A DNA stretch of 64,000 bases from Salticus scenicus (Eukaryota; Arthropoda; Arachnida; Araneae; Salticidae). The DNA lies in contig OZ005652.1 in assembly GCA_963930645.1 (NCBI GenBank), positions 267,818,006 to 267,882,005 of the forward strand, written 5' to 3'. Shown here piece after piece: positions 33,927 to 43,348 of this stretch (position 1 is the first letter of the stretch; each line of letters starts with the position of its first letter). A program made the position numbers and the translations under genes. The notes beneath the pieces were generated by a model that searched no databases, had not been told where the DNA came from, and saw nothing but the letters and a program-made list of their open reading frames with translations.

Positions 33927-35599
33927 TAGTCTCTGATTTGGAGGCTCTTATCAAGGGAATGTGCAGGCCCATGCACTGAAATCCTTGATCTAAATCAGAT
34001 TCCTCAGGTGAGCAAAATTCCAGTTGATCTAATTTTTTCATATATTAAATGATGGCTATTTTTCTAACCATGTATTTTTCTAAAATGTGTTAATAGAATC
34101 GTGCATACATTATTGTATTTTTGAAATTATAGGATGGATGTTTATTAAAAATTGAAGTTATAAGGGCTGTAATTGGGGACACACATTTTAGAATTTTATG
34201 GATAATGGTACTCAGTTTTGTTTGTGTACATGTGCTCCGAACTACTATGTATCCTATATTTCATTCGAAATTCCTATATATTTTTTCTTAAACTCCTATA
34301 TTTTTTTCTATTAAACTCCTATATTTTTTCTTTTAGACTCCTATATTTTTTTATTCCTTTGCTATGACCCCTGTTCAAATTTGCTATATAAACACTCATT
34401 AGATGTACTTTCGAATGATATAGTTGGTTAGTTCAGGAAAATTGATAGGCGTCCTGTATAAATACAGGGCGGCGACAATCAAGGAAAACAGGGAAATCAT
34501 GGAAAAATCAGGGCACTTTATCGATCTGGAAATATCAGGGAATTTTGTAAAAACACCCCAAAATCATGGAAATTTTCATTTTTGCCCTGCAAGCATGACT
34601 GAAAGATCGACAAACAGGTATTATCTTAACCATGATTGCACAGGATTGGCTGCTTTCTAGTTCAATCTTACCAAGTTAACATTAAAAAAAAAAAGTAGTA
34701 ACAATAATTGAATATTTTTAGTGCAACAACTTGAGGAATAATTTTATATCTTGGTGTTAATATATTGTGCAATTAAAATGAGTTATAATTTTGTTAATTT
34801 CTCAAAAATTTTGGATTTTTCATTTTATTTTTCTTTTTGTAAGTGAATAAATAAAAAAAATATAAAAGTTGAGATATTTTTGCCAGTCAGTATAGTTTTT
34901 TGAATTACAGTGGTTCAGCGAGCATGTTACACAAGAGTGTGATATATACAAAATTATGGAATGCATACAATAGGTAACGTAAATCATGGAAATTTGTCAA
35001 AATTAGTCATGGAAATCATGGAAAAATCAGGGAACATTTTTTCTGCATATCTGCAGCCACCCTGAAATAGCTCAATTTCAGGTCTTGCAAGTGTGTTCCT
35101 TTAAAAACAGCTGTACAGATTTTTTTCACACTCACCGTATTGACTACTTTTTAAAATATCCTTTTGTATGTAATTATTGCTTTCCGGTCAATAATTGAGT
35201 ATGCAAGTTTTGGTAAAGGTTGATATCTCAAAAACGACTCTAACAATTTTCTTGAAAATTGTTACATAAATCCATTTTAGATATCCTTTCTCATGTATTA
35301 TGTGGTTATTACAGGAAAATTAATGGTCATTCTGATTAGATAGTTCATTTTTAGATCACGTAAATTGGTGTTTAAAAAAAATAAATATCATAATTTTTTT
35401 TTCTGATTTTTTAACCCACTGTGTTGTGTAAACTGTTTTATATGTCTTTACACATGTATCAAGTTTCTCGTACTGGAAAATTCCCCCCCCCCCAAAAAAA
35501 AAAAAAAAAAAAAAAAAAATGCATATAATATGTGTGTAATAATGGTTAATGGAAGTTGTGTAGTTGTTTCACACCAGATTTTTTTCTTTTTTTTTTTTT

Positions 35600-36507
35600 C
35601 TACTTTATTCAAGGGTATGGCTAGATGTTAGAAACTCTAGTGGCCCGATTTCTCACTTTTTCCGCCCTTAGGTGACTTCTAGGGAGAAAAGGCAAATGAT
35701 CTTTCCCTTATTAAAAACTGAAAAGAAATTAGCTCCTATCTCTGAGTCAAATTTTTACTTTCCAAACACATACATACTATCAACAAAAGTACTGCAATCA
35801 TGAAAAAATTCCACTGTGAGATTCTGGTGTATCTATACTTTTGAAGATTTCCTGAATTCATTTTTTCTATTTTAAGGTTAAGTATCTGTGTTTCTATGTC
35901 TGTATGTGTGTTTACGTGTGCTGAATGTGCATGATAATGTCTAAACACTTCTTTTAATTCAGCACAACATTGGTAGATGATCTCGTAGATTGTTTATGTT
36001 CTCGTCGTACGACAGGTATAGATTTTGATGAGTGTAGGACTCATGGCTGTTTACAGAGATATGAAGAAATTCTTTAAAATATTGACCCTCTGAATCAAAA
36101 TATTTAAAGTGAGATGCATCTTAACACTTTAACCGAGTAAGTCAAAAGTTGGTAGGTAACTTAAGCTGATTGTCACACAAGCTGTATGGATTGTAATAAG
36201 TGTTGGGCTTAAAGTTTTTTTTTTTTTTTTTTTAACAGAAACACAAAGAAAGACTCTTTATCATTATGGCCCTTGGACTTAAAATATTAAGTGTGATAAC
36301 ATTTTCACACTTCATCCAATTGAGATAAAGGTTAGTAGATATATTATTGGTCACTGCCGTATGACCAGTGTAGATTTTGGTGAGGACTTGCACTTCTTTA
36401 CAGACAGAAAGAAAAATGGTTTATCACGGCCTGTGGATTTACATTATTTCAAGTACATAGTGTAAAAATCTACATTCGATTAAGATAAAAAAAAATATGT
36501 AGACATG
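35600..36507 (+). repeat. Degenerate tandem array related to 4780-7740, with its head
   Basis: The head (about 35800-35935) has TTCTGGTGTATCTATAC, TTTCCTGAATTCATTTTTTC and TGTTTCTATGTCTGTATG, which parallels 6028-6105. The monomers (ACAGAGATATGAAGAAATTC at 36053, ACAGAAACACAAAGAAAGAC at 36235, ACAGACAGAAAGAAAAATGG at about 36400) correspond to the ACAGGGACACAAAG block at 4817-7680. Only about three monomers remain before a hAT MITE interrupts the copy. After it, ATCATTGCAAAAATAATATA continues the sequence. Confidence 0.65.
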
Positions 36508-36515
36508 TTATAGAT

Positions 36516-36968
36516 CAGGCCTATCCAACCCAAAACACTTTGTAGGGGCCGCCTTGAAAATCTATTTTATTCAGTCAGGCGCAGGCTGCACGGTATGTAA
36601 AAATGTGTAGGTGTACGTATGTTTATGAGTGTATGTATCATGTATGTATATACCTTTTTCGGGAATGGTCAAGGTGAAGATTCAGAGAATAATACATTCA
36701 CATTTAAATTATTTTCATTCATAAATTAGCAATAGTATCATGGGAAAAAATTGACATACCTACATTAATAACTATAATAAGTAGAATGATTATTGGATTT
36801 AATAATATTGCATTACAACAATGTGGTTTTTATCTTAATCATTGAAAGGTATTTTAAACAGATTATTTATTTTTAATCTATTAACCAAAGTTGTCAAACT
36901 TTAAATATTGGTAGTCTCCTTGCGAGCCGTAAAAAACAACACGGTGGGCCGCGGGTTGGCCTTCCCTG
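36516..36968. mobile_element. hAT-type MITE, 453 bp, perfect 8-bp duplication
   Basis: The left end CAGGCCTATCCAACCC (36516) and the right end, read on the minus strand CAGGGAAGGCCAACCC (36968), are inverted. TTATAGAT lies at 36508-36515 and 36969-36976. GGGCCGC sequence near both ends matches the pattern of Charlie-like hAT MITEs. It inserted in a decayed tandem array. It has no ORF. Confidence 0.88.
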
Positions 36969-37152
36969 TTATAGATCATCATTGCAAAAATAATATAAAC
37001 TTAACTTTTTTAACTGAAATATGTTAAGTTTTTTTTTTTTTTTTTTTTCATATTTTAATTAGTTTTAAAAAATCTAATCAAAAACTTATTTATTTTTTAT
37101 TTCTTTTAAACAACCTTGAAATTTTATGTGAGAAGTGCCGAGCTAGTTATCA

Positions 37153-37224
37153 GCCAGGGTAGCTCAATAGTTAGAGCATCCTCACATTAAGAGGAAGGCC
37201 TGGGTTCGATTCCTGGCTCTGGTA
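37153..37224 (+). tRNA. tRNA-like sequence (pseudogene or SINE head)
   Basis: The sequence GCCAGGGTAGCTCAATAGTT followed by AGAGCATCCTC, loop ACATTAA, GAGGA, then a GGTTCGATTCC B box and CTCTGGT folds as a cloverleaf. The 7-bp acceptor stem has two wobble pairs, the D stem is GCTC/GAGC, the anticodon stem is TCCTC/GAGGA, and the T stem contains two G.T pairs. The anticodon would be AUU (Asn) but position 33 is C instead of the near-universal U. That and the stem quality argue for a pseudogene or tRNA-derived repeat. No A tail or target duplication was found. Confidence 0.5.
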
Positions 37225-37254
37225 TTTTTCAAATAGTTTGTAAAAAATCAGATT

Positions 37255-37420
37255 TTTACTCCATTCTATCTAATCAAAAATTCGTTACAAATAAGATACC
37301 TAATGAAAGCGGCGATTTTTCTGAATCCACTTGATTAAACAGCGTATCGATCGGACAATTAAATTATTTAAAATTAATTAAAGTATGAAAATTAAGTGGC
37401 AACTTGCGTTCACACACACA
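37255..37420. repeat. Segment shared with the Helitron at 49868-51366
   Basis: CGTTACAAATAAGATACC, GAATCCA..(T/G)GATTAAACAGC, TATCGATCGGACAATTA and AAATTAA(T/C)TAA are shared in order with 50350-50460. It is probably a fragment of a related Helitron; no terminus was found here. Confidence 0.55.
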
Positions 37421-37486
37421 GAGAGTCCAGAGAAATCTCTTAGCCTTTTTAAGTGTGGCAGAGTGAGTCAGTGATGAGATTAACTA

Positions 37487-38226
37487 TACTGGTGGACAAA
37501 ATTAAAGCAACAACCTGTTCTCTCATTCTCTTCTTTTGTGCATAATTTTTAAACAAATACACATATGAACATAAAATTTGGATGACCTGTTCATTATCAT
37601 ATTTATTAATAACCGAATTTTATGTAACTTTTGCGTAAGGATAATTTTTAAGCTTATAAATATTCATTTTTTCTCTCAAAAGTAAGCTTTGGAAAAATTG
37701 AAAAATTTCAATAATTTTAGGAAAGAACGTTTAATGAAAAGTGGTGTTAAGGATGCATTACAGATAGATAAAGACACATATGCCTTGAAATGTTAATCTA
37801 AATCTCAATTTTTCTTTCTGTATTAAATTTTCTTTTCTTTTATAATAGAATTTCCAATAAAGTATGTAATTAATAATTTGTAAACTATGAGCATCACCAG
37901 AATAATAAAAATGTCGATAAACAGTTTTATAATGAACATCTTATCCAATTTACATGTTTGTATGTATATTTTTTAAAAAGTTATTCATATACGAAAAAAA
38001 GAAGAAACAGAAAGTGAATACAGATAAAAAGATCCGGTTTTAATCTAGCACATGGATGCATGTGCGCTTTCACCTATCTGTTATGCATCCTTATGACCAT
38101 TTTTCATATTCGGTTAATGATATGATAACGAACATGCCTTCAAATTTTGTGTTCACATGTTTAAAAATTATGCCCAAAAGAAGAAAACAAGAAAACAGGC
38201 TGTTGCTTAAATTTTGAACACCAGTG
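37487..38226. mobile_element. 740-bp element with long TIRs and TA duplication (Tc1/mariner type)
   Basis: The left end TACTGGTGGACAAAATTAAA then GCAACAACCTG and the right end, read on the minus strand CACTGGTGTTCAAAATTTAA then GCAACAGCCTG, are inverted repeats. They continue for more than 120 bp (TCTTCTTTTG.GCATAATTTTTAAACA on both arms). TA flanks both ends (37485-37486, 38227-38228). The CACTGGTG start is typical of Tc1-like elements. No transposase was found, so it is non-autonomous. Confidence 0.8.
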
Positions 38227-38533
38227 TATGTCATTCTCACCAGCCTAGCTGTTTAGAGTTTCAGTGGCTTTCTCCAAAACGTGTGTGAATACAGACTGGG
38301 ATCTCTTAAAAAGCTCCCCTTTCTCCATAGACGACATACCACCTAAGCCAAGGACCTTTGCATAGTCAGGGGGTCTTAACACCTAATATCATGATAGTGA
38401 AAGTTTGAAATTATTAATTTTTATTTTGGATTTGAAGTATAAATATTAACGTTGATTCTTAATTTTTGTTATTTGAATTAATTTTTATCATTATTTTCAG
38501 TTAACTTTAATAGTTGTTTTCTTTTCTTTTCAG

Positions 38534-38609
38534 GGATTGCCGAGTTGTTAGAGATCCTCAGACGCTCAAGTCGAAAGGCTATGGGTTTGTTTCATTTGTT
38601 AAAAAACCG
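38534..38609 (+). CDS. TIA1: TIA-1/TIAR (Rox8)-like RNA-binding protein, internal exon, second half of RRM2
   Basis: This 76-bp exon is preceded by TTTTCTTTTCAG (acceptor ends 38533) and followed by GTACGT (donor from 38610). It continues the frame of the exon at 11265-11352: the first G completes a Ser codon, then DCRVVRDPQTLKSKG and the RNP1 motif KGYGFVSF, ending KKP. The RVVRD..T..SKGYGFVSF stretch is the diagnostic RNP1 region of RRM2 in TIA-1 family proteins. The KK after VSFV resembles Drosophila Rox8 more than vertebrate TIA1. The next exon, which should encode the last helix and strand of RRM2, is not visible before position 64000. The downstream intron is therefore at least 25 kb. 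Confidence 0.93.
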
Positions 38610-39825
38610 GTACGTGTACTAATGGGGAAGCTAGCAGCCAAGCATGCAGCTGGGTTGAGTTAGGGTATACAAGCCATTTCACTTGTACCTTAGCTCATGA
38701 CATTTTGAAATGTAAAATAGTTATTTGCAAGTTTTTTTTTTAAATAATAATAAAAAAAAAAAATGTAATTGAGCTTTTTTTTTTCTAAATTTGTTGCAAA
38801 TAACTAAAATGTTATGATGAACTTAATGCAATTAATGAAAAAAATATAATTTTTCTTCCAAGAAGTTGTTGCCAAATTTGAATGTAATTTTTTCCTCATA
38901 TTTGGCTTATACTATCGCAAAATTATTGCTTTTAAAATATTGAAATTGTTAATTTTAGTTGTAAATGTCATATATCGTGATTGAAGCTAACAACTTTTTA
39001 ATTATTTCCAGTAATGGTAAAATACTCAAAAATGTCTGATTGCATGCATTTTATGGGATAAAAAAAATCAAATGTAAAATTTTAATTATATTAGTGTTCC
39101 CTTATGTTTGAATGTACTTTAATCTTCTGTTAAAAAAAAAAAAAAAAAAAAAATCATGTAGAAGTAATTCATTTTTTATCAGTAGACATTATAAAGTGCT
39201 CATTTTTCATTCAGAACAGTATTTGTTTTGAAATGTTTATATATATTTTCCTATTTGAATCGGCTGTAACACTGCTTTACGAATATGGCATTACCAATTT
39301 GGGAATGTAATGTTTAAACAGGATGTTGCCAACTGGTGATCCCATGTTCTGAAATTAGCAGTTAGGCGTATTTTGCACCTAGAAATTTTAGTTAAAAATC
39401 ACACTCAGGTGTCATTTTTTATGCCCAACTTTTGTCTAGACTTTCAAAAATCAATGTCGTCATAATAAATTTTTTCTTTATAATTAACAAAATTCTAGTT
39501 TTTTTATCATCTTAAAAAAATTCATACATTGCCAGTTTGAACACATATACATAAGCTAAAAAAACCTGAGCAAGTATAAAAGTACATAAATGCTTAGGAT
39601 TCGTGTGTTGCATGAAAAAAATGAACCAATCAACTTTCCAATCAATTTTTAAAATTGGTGTGCTACTAATTTTCATTTTCAAAGGTTGGCAGGTATGAAT
39701 TAAACATGATTAAACAAACTTTTTATATGTCAAAGCATTATTTTCATTGATAGATATTTAATGTTGTAGTAAGGCAAAACCCCAGTGGCAGAAACACGGC
39801 GTCATAGTCGCGGGCACAGAAAAAC
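38610..39825. other. Downstream intron of the TIA-1-like gene before the Copia element; no gene
   Basis: GTACGTG donor, then AT-rich sequence with T and A tracts (for example 39132-39153). A fragment related to the hAT MITE at 32033 occurs near 39350-39430. No exon was recognised. Confidence 0.55.
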
Positions 39826-41040
39826 TGTTGTCGCCAATATGGCTTAATGTAACATTTAGCAAAGCATAATATCATGCAGTGGAAACAACTCCATTAGTTA
39901 GCTCAAAGACTTAAGTTAATGTGTATAAGGCAGTTCAAAAAATGACAAAGTCATTATAAAACAAAATAACAATTTTATTGAACAAACTTAACAAGAAAAA
40001 TTAAAACTTAACAATTGAAATATTTAATAAAAGTTGAAACAATCATTTAAATTCATCTCAGGCAAGTGATAAAAATTAGCGTCCAGCACTAACTCAATTT
40101 AAAACTTTATATTCAAAAATAGTTAATCTTAAACCTTATATAAAATGGAAAAAACGATGTCAACTCTTAAAGTTAACAAACAACATTTCTCAAAGAACAT
40201 GGCAGGCATACGACGTTAACCCTAAAAGCCAACGAACAACAGACTCAAATACCTGACTCCATGGTTCAAACTTTTATAATGAACGGCAACACTACACGGA
40301 AGGGAAACGGGAGGAAAAGGTAAACAAACTTGAAAACTAAAACCACATTGTATTTTAATTACTTATATCTGAAGAAATTATTTTAAATGAAGGAAAAGTA
40401 ATTTAATAAAACAACTTTCATGTTTAAAACTTAATATAACACCTTCATTACGACTAGCAAACAGAGCTATCGCTAATGCAGCAAACTTAAAAACTGACCG
40501 CCGAATGCAATGAAGTTAGCTCTTATATACTGTTCAAAGGATTCTAACATGCATCCAATAAGTAGCGATTTCAAGTAACGTCACACTTAATTTGCATTTT
40601 TCCTTTCGGAAATAATCACGACGCCATCTATTGAACTTTAACTAAACTTATTAGTTTAATTTAGCAATCGCTGAAAGAACGCGTGAACAAAAATGCCGAT
40701 GGTAAACATCATTTAAATTTCCAGGTGTTATACAAAAAAACAAAAGTATCTTTCAGAATAAACAGTAAGTGGCAATATTTCACATTTACTTTAACTTAAT
40801 TTAATTTATATCCATAATTACTTCCATGTAAAAATTACATTAACTTTATTCAAGATAAAAACGTTTTCCTATAATGTAAACAAAACCTATTTAAACCTTT
40901 TAAAACTTATCAACTATCCTATTGAATCAAATTCTTTTCATAAACGATGTAATAAAAACAACCCAATTCATTTATAGTTTACAGAGAAAACAACATGGAA
41001 GCAAGAATAAATCAAATAAATTTCCCAAATTTTGACAACA
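39826..41040 (-). repeat. Copia 3' LTR
   Basis: 1215 bp, beginning TGTTGTCGCC and ending TTTGACAACA in + orientation. It is the 3' LTR because the element reads on the minus strand. It has the same length as 45960-47174 and an indistinguishable sequence wherever I compared them. It holds no ORF. Confidence 0.95.
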
Positions 41041-41052
41041 ATGCCCCCCACC
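41041..41052 (-). promoter_or_regulatory. Copia polypurine tract
   Basis: On the minus strand GGTGGGGGGCAT directly precedes the 3' LTR. It primes plus-strand DNA synthesis during reverse transcription. Confidence 0.75.
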
Positions 41053-41564
41053 ATGTTGGTTTTCTTTTAAAAAAAAATATCAGTTGCCTGAAATTTTTAC
41101 ATATAACAATAAAGAAAAATACACACAGTAAAACTTCTACTGGAAAAAAAATTTTAGAAACATTTTGTTGTTGGTCAGCTTCAGTTCATATGTTGCTCTT
41201 CCAAATACAAAGCTTTTTTCCACAAACAGTTCTCCATTAATCAATCTACTAGAATAGGAACAGAATAGGAAAACATTAAACACAATTTATATACAAAATT
41301 TCCATATCCCCATTAAAAAAAACATTAACACATTAAGATGAGTTCAAACCATAAATATGAAGAACATGAAATATGAAAAACATTCACATAATACAAAAAA
41401 ACATTCGCACGGCGCCGTGTCTCACATATCCCAACTAAGGAATAAAAACTAATTGAACTTATATTATACAATACAATTTCAATGGGAACATGAAAACCCT
41501 GAATCATGTGCAAAACAGTTTTCAAACAAACTTATGGAAAACACTTCCATAAAAAAAATTTATA

Positions 41565-41691
41565 TTTAAACTTTATAGGAGACATAGCTCCAAAAAAAAC
41601 CTTATAGAGAAACATAGTTCCCAAAAAATTTATATGAGACATAGCTCCAAAAAAACTCTATAGGAAAACATAGTTCCAAAAAAATTTATAT
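41565..41691 (-). repeat. Short tandem repeats in the Copia 3' untranslated part
   Basis: Units like ATAGGAGACATAGCTCCAAAA and ATAGAGAAACATAGTTCCCAA recur about four times with a spacing of roughly 30-45 bp. They lie between the end of the RT-RNase H frame and the rest of the 3' region. Confidence 0.6.
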
Positions 41692-43188
41692 TTACTTTAA
41701 GAAAACTTTATTAATAAATTTTGATAAATCAGATTTAGTTAACGACTTTGTAAAAGGATCTGCCAAATTTAATTTACTACAAATATATTTAAGACTGAAC
41801 TGCCCCTCGAAAAGCCATTCCCTAATGAAAAACAATTTAACATTTATATGTTTTGACCTGTTATTTTCAATGGGAGATTTTGTAAAATCTATAGCGGATT
41901 GATTGTCAGCATATAGAACAGGAGAGTTATGTTTACCAGAAATTAAATTAAATTTGTAGCTATCTTCCAGTATATGGTCAAACCACTTTAATTCCTTTAC
42001 GCCTTCACACATGGAGATAAATTCACTCTCCATGGTGGATAAACTTACACCCCTCTCCTTAAACGTCCTCCATGAAATAGGACTATCATCCAAAAAAACT
42101 ATTTGCCCTCCCATTGACACAAAATCATCACGGTTCATTGCAAAATCTGCATCTGAAAAGGCTATTAAATCTGGTTTATTACATTTTAAATTAAGTTTAT
42201 AATATTTAGTGTAAGAAACATATCCTAATAATCTGACCAAACCATTCCAATGAGTTAGACCAGGACAGCTCTGAAATTGGCTAAAAATATTTGTGGCATA
42301 AGCAATATCAGGACGTGTACGACCAGCAACGAAAGATAAGCAACCTAGCAAACTCCTATATGGGTACCTGGATGCTTCATCAATTTCAAGTTGATTTGTC
42401 GGACAGTCCTTTTTTGAATATTTCAAGCCTTTGACAATTGGAAGAGAAGAAACAGGGATATGAAAAGATTTGAATCTTTCGCAAATCTCTTCTATATAAG
42501 TACACTGGGACAATTGAACGTCTCCATTATTGTACTCAAATTCCACTCCCAATAGTTTCTTAGTCTTTCCTAAAACTTTCAAATCAAATTTCTGTCCCAA
42601 TAAACTAATCACATTGTCAATTTGTGATTGAGTTTTACCAAAAACTACAATATCGTCTACATAAACAAGTAGAACGATAAAATCTTTAAACCTGTATGTG
42701 CAATTGCACCAATTAAATTTTTCAAAACCCAAATCTAAAAGAACACGATTTAACTCATAAAACCATAAACGTCCACTTTGATGTAACCCATATAATGCTC
42801 GGTCAAGTTTACATACAAGATGTTCCTTGCCCTTGACAACATACCCAGGTGGTTGATACATGTATATCTCTTCATCTAAGGGAGCATACAGATAAGCACA
42901 TTTCACATCACACTGGGAATTAAACCAATTTAAATGGGACACCAAAAGAGAAAAGAAAAATCTAACAACTGAAAAGTTAACAACTGGAGAAAATGTTTCA
43001 TCAAACGTGTCGCCTTTCACCTGATTAAACCCTTGGGCAACTAATCTTGCTTTGAAACGAGCAATGTTTCCATGCTCATCTCGTTTTACTGCAAAAACCC
43101 ATCTATTTCCCAACGGGGTTTTGCCTTTTGGTAACTCAACCAGGTGCCAGACTTTGCGACTCCGCATGCTGTCTATTTCTTCATCCAT
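41692..43188 (-). CDS. pol: Copia reverse transcriptase and RNase H
   Basis: 498 codons. RT_2 family reverse transcriptase copies element RNA into DNA in the virus-like particle. Conserved motifs: NRWVFAVKRDEHG and FKARLVAQGF near the N terminus, FDETFSPVV, CDVKCAYLYAPLDEEIYM, ALYGLHQSGRLWF, and the catalytic YVDD in LVYVDDIVVFG (about residue 175). The C-terminal RNase H has Asp in FSDADFA, Glu in STMESEF and Asp in LYADNQSA, then SKHINVKLFFIRE. All catalytic residues are present. The ATG at 43188 is simply the first in the frame. The same frame runs upstream to an in-frame TGA at 43261-43263, and homology to the IN-RT linker continues there, so the natural product was a fusion with the gag-integrase part. 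Confidence 0.93.
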   Translation of the reverse strand: MDEEIDSMRSRKVWHLVELPKGKTPLGNRWVFAVKRDEHGNIARFKARLVAQGFNQVKGDTFDETFSPVVNFSVVRFFFSLLVSHLNWFNSQCDVKCAYLYAPLDEEIYMYQPPGYVVKGKEHLVCKLDRALYGLHQSGRLWFYELNRVLLDLGFEKFNWCNCTYRFKDFIVLLVYVDDIVVFGKTQSQIDNVISLLGQKFDLKVLGKTKKLLGVEFEYNNGDVQLSQCTYIEEICERFKSFHIPVSSLPIVKGLKYSKKDCPTNQLEIDEASRYPYRSLLGCLSFVAGRTRPDIAYATNIFSQFQSCPGLTHWNGLVRLLGYVSYTKYYKLNLKCNKPDLIAFSDADFAMNRDDFVSMGGQIVFLDDSPISWRTFKERGVSLSTMESEFISMCEGVKELKWFDHILEDSYKFNLISGKHNSPVLYADNQSAIDFTKSPIENNRSKHINVKLFFIREWLFEGQFSLKYICSKLNLADPFTKSLTKSDLSKFINKVFLK

Positions 43189-43348
43189 AGCTGTTTTCCA
43201 GTTTAGATGTTGTTCAGATTTTAAGGCTTGATTAAAAGTTTTTGGAACAGTTAAATCTAGTCAGATAAGTTTCTTACATTCAGTCTGAGAAACAGAAGTA
43301 ACAGGTTCTTGTTTTACCACCCCTTCAAAAAGATTACTACCAGAAAAA

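Larger units (their letters stand above)
30330..34373 (+). mobile_element. hAT-like DNA transposon carrying nested insertions
   Basis: The left end CAGGCCTCATAG (30330) and the right end, read on the minus strand CAGGGGTCATAG (34373), are inverted repeats. TTCAAA flanks both ends (30324-30329, 34374-34379), and the paralogous family D copy 1 at about 19637-19650 shows the uninterrupted site. Sub-terminal CTCCTATATTT is repeated four or more times at both ends (30345-30430 and 34245-34350), as often seen in hAT transposase binding regions. It contains a decayed transposase (about 32640-33110), a Tc1 element (30578-31990), a hAT MITE (32033-32610) and a TIR MITE (33269-33625). The 6-bp duplication is shorter than the usual 8 bp of hAT. 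Confidence 0.6.
29977..35590 (+). mobile_element. Family D copy 2, split by a hAT element
   Basis: The 5' part (29977-30329) matches 19316-19650: hairpin TTACTCTACTACCATAGGTAA, then AAAGTATTGTATTCGGTAC, ATTCGATATAGAGTTTTC, TTAAGGCCTCCCGAGTCC and GAAACTTCAGAATTGATAC. The match breaks at TTCTTCAAA and resumes at 34374 with TTCAAATTTGCTATATAAACACTC, continuing to GTTTCACACCAGATTTTTTT (about 35567-35590). The interrupting 4.0 kb is the hAT-like element at 30330-34373. Poly-C plus poly-A at 35484-35519 lies where copy 1 has only a short A run. A 78-codon ORF at 34424 is not supported. Confidence 0.65.
11353..38533 (+). other. 27.2-kb intron of the TIA-1-like gene
   Basis: The intron runs from GTAAGT (11353) to TTTTCTTTTCAG (38533). 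It separates the two halves of RRM2 and is filled with transposable elements and tandem arrays listed separately. No other exon-like segment matching an RRM was seen inside it, on either strand. The phase and motif continuity of the two flanking exons is seen directly. That no alternative exon lies between them is inference. Confidence 0.85.
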
